Part shown: positions 57,380 through 64,000 of the stretch, one piece after another
Layout of the letters: each line of letters begins with the position of its first letter
How positions within the stretch are numbered: the stretch's first letter is position 1
NCBI RefSeq assembly: GCF_025118155.1
Contig: NW_026251392.1
Location: forward strand, 62,001 to 126,000
DNA: 64,000 bases
Reading direction: 5' to 3'
From: Cokeromyces recurvatus
Taxonomy: Eukaryota > Mucoromycota > Mucoromycetes > Mucorales > Mucoraceae
Notes under the pieces: model-generated
What the model saw: the letters and a program-made list of their open reading frames with translations, nothing else
Told to the model about the DNA's origin: nothing
The model's database searches: none
Made by a program: the position numbers and the translations under genes

Positions 57380-59465
57380 ATTAAAGCAACAACGAAAAAT
57401 CAAAGATATTAAAATAAATATTCCTTCACCAAAAAAACTTCATCTTCTAAACAATATCTCTAATATGCACAGTATATAATAGGCCATATCCATAATTTAT
57501 TCGATCTTTACTGTTTCAGAACAGCAAAAATCAACTGACAGAATTATCATGGAAGACAGCAAGCTCTTGGTCAATTCACAAATATTCTTCTAAATAGTTA
57601 AAATATATATATAACAAGAACAAAAGAAAAAAAAAAAAGATCAATAGAAGAAATCCAGGGATTGCTCATTAGTCGGTCGAACTGAGTTATAATCTCTAAT
57701 AAAACTTTGGTTTTGGCATATCGCTCATTTATAGAAAAAAAGTACAAAAGTCAATTCCAAGAGGGAAATCAAATAAGAAAGCTATTAGTAATTTTTTTTT
57801 TGGAGATGATCTTAAATACACGAGTCATGTTTATTTTTAAAGACATAGATATAGACATGATGTATCGGTAAAAAAAAAATCTACAAACACTTGAGGGAGA
57901 AGGAAAAGTGTAGAGAGGTTTTGCTTTTAGATATAAATGAGTTCAGGACTATGAGAGTAAAACGATAAAACATGGCTATATTTCTTAATAACCATTTGTA
58001 TAATAGGTTTACTACTCTTGCTTATCTTAAAATTTAAAACAACTTAAAACCGAATATAGCACCTATATTCATCATATACTGATTTGCAATAATTATGGTA
58101 TATTTTTGAATAGTAGTATTATAGCCTGTAAAAAAAAAACGTGTTTCCCATTTCAACAGAGATATGCGCTGGTCGGGGACGATCCAATATTTTTTTTTTT
58201 TTATAAACAATGAAATAGAAGCATCACAACGAATATGGTTGGTTCTTTGGAGGAGAGACTTAAAGATTTATACAGGTAAGATAATCGTTATATTACAATA
58301 AAGAACATACCAGATTACTAAATTATTTTGTTTTTTTTCTAATTCGGTATATGTTGCTTTTTTCAAGTTGTTTCTCTTCCTCCTCCTCCCCTGAGCTTTT
58401 TATAGGAAATTTTACTATAGGTTTTCAAGCTTCTTATTGTAATATTATTAAATGATTATTTATGAAATATTTCGTAGTCAATGTAGTAAACACCTAGAGG
58501 AAAGCACAAAAGCAAATTATTTTTTATTAACAAAACAAATTAATTTGTTCTCAACTATGTTTTTACTGGCGAATTTAAAAATTTCGGGAAGCGATTTGAA
58601 AAACAATAATTTATGAACTCACTGTAATTAAAATAGTATCCATCAATAATTAATAGTTTTCTTTTTCTGATCTACTATTGCTAATAAATCATAGGTTACG
58701 TTTCAATTTGTGTTCAAATATGTAGGATTACTACCTTTTCTATCTTTCAATTTTTTTTTTCTTCTTCTTCTCAGGAATGGCTTTCTAAGGCTTATTACTG
58801 ATAAAGTAATAGCAGTAAATCCTTATTCACAAACTACACATACTTCTAAATAACTCCTTTGTCGAGAGAGGTATTGCTGCCTTGGTTAGCTCTCCTCAAA
58901 TAACAGAGACGATCTAGACTTCTTTTTACTATGTATGTTGAACTCAGCTTTGTTAATAAATGTATATAATGTTTAAAAATTATTGTAAATAGAAGACTTA
59001 ACAAGGATGGAATTCTCACTCAGTATATAAATATGGAGCCAAAACACGTAATACTAAGATGATCAATACTTATTATTATTATTGTTATTTATTTGTTTCA
59101 CTTTAACTAATTGTTTCTGCCCTTTTTTTTCCAGATTTTTTTTTGTAGACAATCAAAGTAAATTAGAACCAATTAAAAAATTATTAAAAAATTATTAAAA
59201 TAAAAAAAAAAAAAAATAAGCGTTAGCTCAACTGTTACACCACATAATGATATATTAAAAAAGAAAAGGAACTTCATATATTTGTAAAGTTATAAAGTAA
59301 GATATTAAGAGATAATAAAATTCTACTAGATAAATAAAATGTAAGAGAAAGATGACTTTTACAATAAATTTAAGGTTTAAATGCTAACAAAAAAAAAAAA
59401 AAAAAAAGGAAGGGAGAGAAAAAAGAAACGTTATACTGTATATAACAAACGTGCTTTTATACTAT
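57380..59465. other. Gene-free stretch downstream of the fossil
   Basis: About 2.1 kb, AT-rich, with short A/T tracts. Scattered coding-like scraps near 58140-58290 and 58770-58920 may continue the decayed element but carry stops and frameshifts. No intact gene or RNA is seen. Confidence 0.45.
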
Positions 59466-60293
59466 TTAAAGTAAAAGAGCTGTAACAGCAACAGCAATAC
59501 CTGCAACTCCAATCATACCAGCCTTAAAGTTGGAAGCACCACTGGTTGATGTAGTAGTAGCAGCAGTATTAGATGAGCTAGGAGTCTTATCACCGCTTGT
59601 AGTAGGCTTAGCAGTAGGGTTGCCAGTGCTAGCGCTACCAGTAGCAGAAGAAGTAACAGCAGAGGAAGTAGTTAAAGTAGTGACATTAGTACCAGGAGCA
59701 ACACCTAAAATTGTGAAATAAGTGGAGTAAGTGCGGCCTCCATTATCACCAGTGAGAACAAGAACGTCTAAAATATTCAAACATGTTAATATAAATAAAT
59801 AAAAAATATCGCCTGATAATTTTATACAAAAACATATATACTTACAAGAAGGGTTAGTTTCAACAGTATGGGGAATTTGCCAATTGTAAGAAGGAGGATT
59901 GACAGGAATGGGAGCAGAAAGGATATTAGGAATATAAGTTTGCAAGTTTGAAGAACTGCCTTCCATTAAAGCAATAGAATTGATGTTCTTTGATGCGGTG
60001 CTGCTACTAGCATTAACAGTCCTATAGACAAAAAAAAAGGGGGGAAGTTAGTAACAAATATCGAGATTTCGAGAAAAAAAAATATAATTAGTTACCAAGT
60101 AATGGTAAAAGAACTACCAGCTTGAAGAACTTGCTATAATAATTCAGGTGTTAATTACATATAAAGTATCAATTTTATATAATGGAAAACTTACACCGAG
60201 AGAAGGTAAGGTGACAGCAACGCCTGCATCGGGAGTTTGAGCATAAACAGCAGAAGCAATAACGGAGAGAATGGTAAGGATAGTAAACTTCAT
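59466..60293 (-). CDS. Kre9/Knh1-like GPI-anchored wall protein
   Basis: Four exons (60293-60195, 60133-60096, 60021-59846, 59767-59466), 204 residues. Signal peptide MKFTILTILSVIASAVYAQT, then DAGVAVTLPSLG, QVLQAGSSFTITWTV, NSIALMEGSSSNLQTYIP, PSYNWQIPHTVETNPSY, VLVLTGDNGGRTYSTYFTIL: the Kre9/Knh1-like domain. A Ser/Thr/Gly stalk of about 55 residues follows (TTSSAVTSSATGSASTGNPT) and a C-terminal hydrophobic segment (MIGVAGIAVAVTALLL) typical of GPI attachment. Introns coincide with those of the gene at 48197-48795. Family knowledge: such proteins sit in the cell wall or membrane and influence glucan assembly. Confidence 0.87.
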
Positions 60294-60513
60294 TTTTATT
60301 ATTTTATAAACAAGGAGGTAAAGGAAAAGAAAAAAAAAGAAATCGAAAAAGAGAAGGTAGCAAAACATTTTTTTTTATATAAAATTTTTTTGTGTAACTT
60401 CACTCGTGCACAGAATGAAAATGCTGATATTTTTAGATTTACAATGCCAATTTGAAAACGAGATATTTATTCTCCGTTTGGTGCTCTCTACTGATACGAT
60501 TAAATTCTGAGTT

Positions 60514-60555
60514 TTATTATTATTATTATTATTATTTTTTTTTTTTTTTTTTTTT
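60514..60555 (-). repeat. 3' tail of the non-LTR retrotransposon: A tract plus (AAT)n
   Basis: On the minus strand the sequence after the element's 3' UTR is a run of about 22 A followed by about seven AAT/TAA units, then non-repetitive DNA. This is where a LINE poly-A tail would be, after CCTGAAAATT. Confidence 0.7.
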
Positions 60556-60779
60556 AATTTTCAGGCATTGAGCAGGTAGCGACGAAATAAATGCGCAATA
60601 TTGCCCGAGCCAGTTATAGAGGGGAAATAAGAATAAAAACCTTCCTAAAGGACAAGAAGGGAAAAAAAAAAGAGCAGTATTTTGGAATTAAGAGAAAATA
60701 TAAGGAAGAAAAAGCGAAAAAGTGAGAAGAAACAATTTAAATACAAATAAGACCAAAGTGACCAGGAAGACACACACTA

Positions 60780-61040
60780 TTACTTGGATAACCAATTCAA
60801 CAGCTGGAGACCAGGATCGACAGGATCAAGAGGAAATTCATCATGAAAGTAGTAATCAAGTTCATGTAGAATCGTATAAATAATAGGCCATAAAGTATAC
60901 CAGCTCGTGCAATCAGAAGGACGACGAGGTTTATGTAGTGGAAGCAAGTTGAGGAGGAACGAGATAGGACCTTTGACTAAAGTAGGCATGTAGAGACGAT
61001 GATGTACATCCTTTAGGTTTACCACCCGGTAGCCAGCCAA
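60780..61040 (-). pseudogene. Frameshifted C-terminus of the LINE protein
   Basis: In a second minus-strand frame: NLKDVHHRLYMPTLVKGPIS, FLLNLLPLHKPRRPSDCTSW, PIIYTILHELDYYFHDEFPL and a stop at 60780. It overlaps the end of the main frame (which ends in non-conserved SSSLHAYFSQRS...). A join near GGKPK/DVHHRLY gives a natural LINE C-terminus, so this copy carries a frameshift or short deletion at about 61010-61025. Confidence 0.65.
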
Positions 61041-64000
61041 GTCGCCATCGAAGCACTCGGCTACGTTCTAAGGTAGTCATTGGTAAGTAAAGGATGGGAT
61101 CCAATTCAAGAGTGGGGCGTGAGGAAGACAATAGGAGGGAGTTAGTATCTTGACGAAGGTTTTGAAATTGATCATCTAGGAACTTAGCACGAAGAGTGTA
61201 GAATTGTTTTCGGTCGAGCGTTGAGATATTTGATGAGCATAGGTGTGTCCACAATGTAGTTTGAGCCAATTTATACCAGTGGGAATGACTATTTGAGAGC
61301 TGAACATGAGGCAAAAGATGGGTAAGAAGAGTATCTGCTGGTAATTGGGAAGTTCGAAAGAGGTATTGCGCTTGGAGGACTGCAATACGGGTCTTCATGG
61401 ATGGTAGGTTGACAAGATGAAGCATGACTTTCGCCGAGGACCGTGAGTGACCACCAAAGATACGTCGAATACATGAATTTTGAAAGGTATCCAGTGCTTT
61501 GGTAAGTTTAGCAGAGAGAGGACTAATTGCAAGACCATAATCTAACTGAGAACGAACCATTTGACTATAAAAACGACATGCAAGCAGAGGTGGAAGACCT
61601 TTGGAGTTGAGACCAATAGCAGCAAGTTGATTCATAGTGAGAGAGGCTTTATTGATATTATGTTGGATTAGAGCAGCATAATCAAGTAGACCACCAGGTT
61701 TTAGAGGAACACCAAGATAAGAAAAGGAGGATTCTTTGGGAATAGCAGTACCATATAATTGATACGGTTGAGGATCATTGGTAGGAGCGACTATGACACA
61801 TTTTAATGGGTTCCACCGATAACCTAAGGAGTAACTATGAACTTCGCATTGGTGCAGTAAAGAAGCGAGTTTCTCAGGGGAGGCAATAAGGACGACATCA
61901 TCAGCATAGAGTAGACAATTAAGGGACGGTACAAATGTAGTAACTACATCAGTAGTGGAGGAGTCATTGAGTTGGTGTGGTAACCTCAAACGAGCTGGAA
62001 GTTGGTTGATATAGATTGAATATAGAAACGGAGAGAGAATATACCCTTGTAAGACGCCAGTGACAGGAGAGAAACGATACGATATATGATTATCAAGAAG
62101 AACTTCAATTTGAACCTGATCAAAGAGATTTTTGAGAACTCCAAGCAAAGCCGGGCAGAGATGAGGTTGAAGCACTTCCCAAATATAGGAGCGATCAACA
62201 GTATCATACGCTGATTTGATATCTAAAAAAGCAAGGGTAGGAAAACAATTGTGGTTACGCCGAAGAATAGAGCAGATCTCGACAAGACAATGAACTTGAT
62301 CAAGAGAGCTACGAGATTCACGAAATCCGCCTTGAGCAATATCAAGAGTAGGGGATTGATCTAATAGGCTAGGGTACAAGCATTTTTCAAATAATTTACG
62401 AAAAATAGATGTCAAGCTAATTGGTCTAAAGTTCCCTGGGTCACTTTTGGAGCCTTTCTTGTGTATCGGTACTACCTGCGCAACTCGCCATGATAGTGGA
62501 GTATAGGAACATTGCCAGCAGGTACGAAAGAGATGTAGAAGCTGGGGAACCAAAGTGTGAATTAGGGGTAATAACATTTCCGTCTGTATGTGATCAACAC
62601 CAGGAGCTTTTTTACGAGGCAGTTGTTTTAGAGTCTCATGAATTTGTTCAGATGAGAAGGGACAAAGATTTAAATTAAAAGGAAGACCACTAGTTATAGG
62701 AGAAGATGAACCCAAATTAGATGGTGAAGTGAGGAATTGCCCGGCATAGATACTTTGAAGATGGTCGGCCATAACGTCAGCCAGAGTACGGTTAATATCT
62801 GGATCTGGTGAGAAGGAAGGCTTCACCGATCTGTTTTTACGAATTCTGCTGAATCGTGCAATTGCTTTAGTATACTCGCCTTTAGACATCTCGTCGCAAA
62901 ATTGTCTCCACGTTCCTATACGCCGTTGTTGGATTAGTCGTTTTAGTAAAGCAGTAGTTTCTTGATGTTTTAACCAATAAGTTAAGCAATTCAGTCCATT
63001 TGCTTTTCGCCATTTCTTGTAATAGAATTGTTTAAGCTCGAAAGCAGATGTCATTTCAGCGGTCCAGAACTGTTTTAAAAACACATCAGCAGTAGTATCC
63101 TTTTTTCCACAGATTTGATCCAACGATTCGTAGATAGTTTGGCATAGTGAAGTTGAGAATTGGTCGATGTAAGCACGAGCAGCATCTGTATCTTGAAACG
63201 TTGGGGCTGAAGAGTCTACTATACGCATCTTTTTAGCACTATCATTTGCATACTTAGCTTGGTACCTTTCATAGTGATCTAATTTTTTCAGCTTTTTCAA
63301 TCGCCAGTGTGGACGATGGACCTCAACGGAAAGGTTGTGAGAAGAATGGACTTGGGGTAGATGAAAAGAGAAAGTCATAAAAGTGTGGTTAGAATTTAAT
63401 GATAGATCGTCGCGGATATTAAGGTCAGGTGTCTCCAAGTCAGTATTGCTAAGGAAATAATCAATGATACTTGTACCATGATAAGTATAACTAGTCGGTT
63501 GTCCAAAAGCCAGCCGTTGGTTCCATAGAATCAAACCGTGTGCTTCCATCCAATTGTAAAAGAGACGTCCGCTTGTGTTCCACCGACTGTCACCAACCAA
63601 CTCGCCAATACGAGAATTGAGGTCACCACATATAATAGTCTTGGTTGTGGAAGGGTAATCCATAGGTAATAGTGAGAGAATTTCTGATATTTGATCTGAT
63701 TTTAAAGAGGGGGGAAGATATAAGCAATGAATTAATAAGTTAGAATTTATAATGATTGATAATGTAAACTTGGCCAATAATGGATTGACATGGTTGATAT
63801 GATGAATTGGAAGTTTGAAGTCCGGATTAACAAGAAGAGCTAAACCAAGTTGACCACGATGTTGGTTATAGGAGTTTACCGGAATACCGTAGGTATGGAA
63901 TTGTTTCCAAGTGGGAATTGGATATTTGTTGGGAGATAGTAGCCATGTTTCAGTAATAAAGAGTAGAGATGAATTTTTAGCAGTATTTAATACAGGATAA
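60931..64000 (-). CDS. LINE polyprotein: AP-type endonuclease and reverse transcriptase (partial)
   Basis: The frame is open from the window edge to the stop at 60931, over 1,000 codons. Endonuclease motifs: SSLLFITETWL (catalytic Glu), RGQLGLALLVN, TIICGDLNSRIGE, SIIDYFLSN, and LSLNSNHTFMTF in place of the usual S-D-H. Reverse transcriptase: LPRKKAPGVDHIQTEML, FRPISLTSIFRKLFEKCLYP, LAFLDIKSAYDTVDRS (motif A), GVLQGYILSPFLYSIYINQL, LLYADDVVLIA (motif C), WNPLKCVIV. Then a thumb and LRWRLGWLPGGKPK. No RNase H domain is seen. A computed start at 63777 is a TTG within the frame, not the true start. The clade is not assigned. Confidence 0.88.
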   Translation of the reverse strand, partial: YPVLNTAKNSSLLFITETWLLSPNKYPIPTWKQFHTYGIPVNSYNQHRGQLGLALLVNPDFKLPIHHINHVNPLLAKFTLSIIINSNLLIHCLYLPPSLKSDQISEILSLLPMDYPSTTKTIICGDLNSRIGELVGDSRWNTSGRLFYNWMEAHGLILWNQRLAFGQPTSYTYHGTSIIDYFLSNTDLETPDLNIRDDLSLNSNHTFMTFSFHLPQVHSSHNLSVEVHRPHWRLKKLKKLDHYERYQAKYANDSAKKMRIVDSSAPTFQDTDAARAYIDQFSTSLCQTIYESLDQICGKKDTTADVFLKQFWTAEMTSAFELKQFYYKKWRKANGLNCLTYWLKHQETTALLKRLIQQRRIGTWRQFCDEMSKGEYTKAIARFSRIRKNRSVKPSFSPDPDINRTLADVMADHLQSIYAGQFLTSPSNLGSSSPITSGLPFNLNLCPFSSEQIHETLKQLPRKKAPGVDHIQTEMLLPLIHTLVPQLLHLFRTCWQCSYTPLSWRVAQVVPIHKKGSKSDPGNFRPISLTSIFRKLFEKCLYPSLLDQSPTLDIAQGGFRESRSSLDQVHCLVEICSILRRNHNCFPTLAFLDIKSAYDTVDRSYIWEVLQPHLCPALLGVLKNLFDQVQIEVLLDNHISYRFSPVTGVLQGYILSPFLYSIYINQLPARLRLPHQLNDSSTTDVVTTFVPSLNCLLYADDVVLIASPEKLASLLHQCEVHSYSLGYRWNPLKCVIVAPTNDPQPYQLYGTAIPKESSFSYLGVPLKPGGLLDYAALIQHNINKASLTMNQLAAIGLNSKGLPPLLACRFYSQMVRSQLDYGLAISPLSAKLTKALDTFQNSCIRRIFGGHSRSSAKVMLHLVNLPSMKTRIAVLQAQYLFRTSQLPADTLLTHLLPHVQLSNSHSHWYKLAQTTLWTHLCSSNISTLDRKQFYTLRAKFLDDQFQNLRQDTNSLLLSSSRPTLELDPILYLPMTTLERSRVLRWRLGWLPGGKPKGCTSSSLHAYFSQRSYLVPPQLASTT

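Larger units (their letters stand above)
60514..64000 (-). mobile_element. Non-LTR retrotransposon (LINE), runs off the right edge
   Basis: About 3.5 kb of a minus-strand element: endonuclease and reverse transcriptase frame (60931 to beyond 64000), a frameshifted C-terminal piece (60780-61040), a roughly 220-bp 3' UTR and an A/AAT tail at 60514-60555. The 5' end, any ORF1 and the target-site duplication are outside the window. GC content is visibly higher than in neighbouring host spacers. Confidence 0.88.

Noticed and set aside
63777..63777. Start of the LINE frame at 63777
   Set aside because: The codon is TTG and the frame, with endonuclease sequence (LFITETWL), stays open to the window edge.
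1..64000. tRNA, rRNA, riboswitch or CRISPR features
   Set aside because: No cloverleaf with A and B boxes, no rRNA-like sequence and no regularly spaced direct repeats were found on either strand by eye; a covariance-model scan would be needed to exclude small RNAs.

Overview
This window is nuclear DNA of a filamentous early-diverging fungus, most likely a Mucoromycota (Mucorales-type) species. The evidence is strongly AT-rich sequence, many short introns (mostly about 50-130 nt) with GTAAGT-like donors and TAG/CAG acceptors, long T/A homopolymers, two CotH-type surface proteins, and Kre9/Knh1-like cell-wall domains. Species cannot be fixed from the sequence alone. Exon boundaries were placed by reading splice signals and requiring continuous frame; genes below are given as start-to-stop spans including introns.

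Left part (1-41 kb) is gene-dense and mostly housekeeping: TRM9 tRNA methyltransferase; an Aquarius-like spliceosomal helicase that lacks its C-terminal RecA domain and its Walker A lysine; TAF13; PEX2; an arrestin-domain protein; a degenerate gene fossil; a small lineage-specific basic protein; a leucine-rich-repeat protein; palmitoyl-protein thioesterase; a secreted 330-aa orphan; TAF1; a Bin3-type RNA cap methyltransferase; a Kin1/MARK-like kinase; an HSPA12-like Hsp70 with a Q/N/Y-rich tail; a C2H2/G-patch splicing factor; an SLC35-type transporter with a 7-nt microexon; RRP15; and CTU2. RNA polymerase II transcription, splicing and tRNA wobble modification (TRM9 and CTU2 both act on U34) are well represented.

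Middle part (41-48 kb) is a transposon graveyard with nested insertions: a Tc1/mariner transposase fossil, two copies of one foldback (long inverted repeat) element, a DIRS/Crypton-like tyrosine recombinase fragment that stops at the border of the intact foldback element, and two pieces of what looks like one host-type gene with a PD-(D/E)XK-like signature on either side of the insertions.

Right part (48-60 kb) is a cell-surface neighbourhood: a small Kre9-like protein, then MED4 and FRA10AC1 sharing a 161-bp divergent promoter, two tandem CotH-family proteins, a gene-poor stretch holding a possible TnpB/Fanzor-like fossil, and a second Kre9-like protein with a Ser/Thr-rich GPI-type tail. The window ends (60.5-64 kb) in a non-LTR retrotransposon (endonuclease plus reverse transcriptase) running off the right edge, with an altered endonuclease motif and a C-terminal frameshift.

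Two conserved genes (TAF1 and RRP15) each need one extra base in a short homopolymer to be read through, so some apparent breaks may be sequencing or assembly errors.
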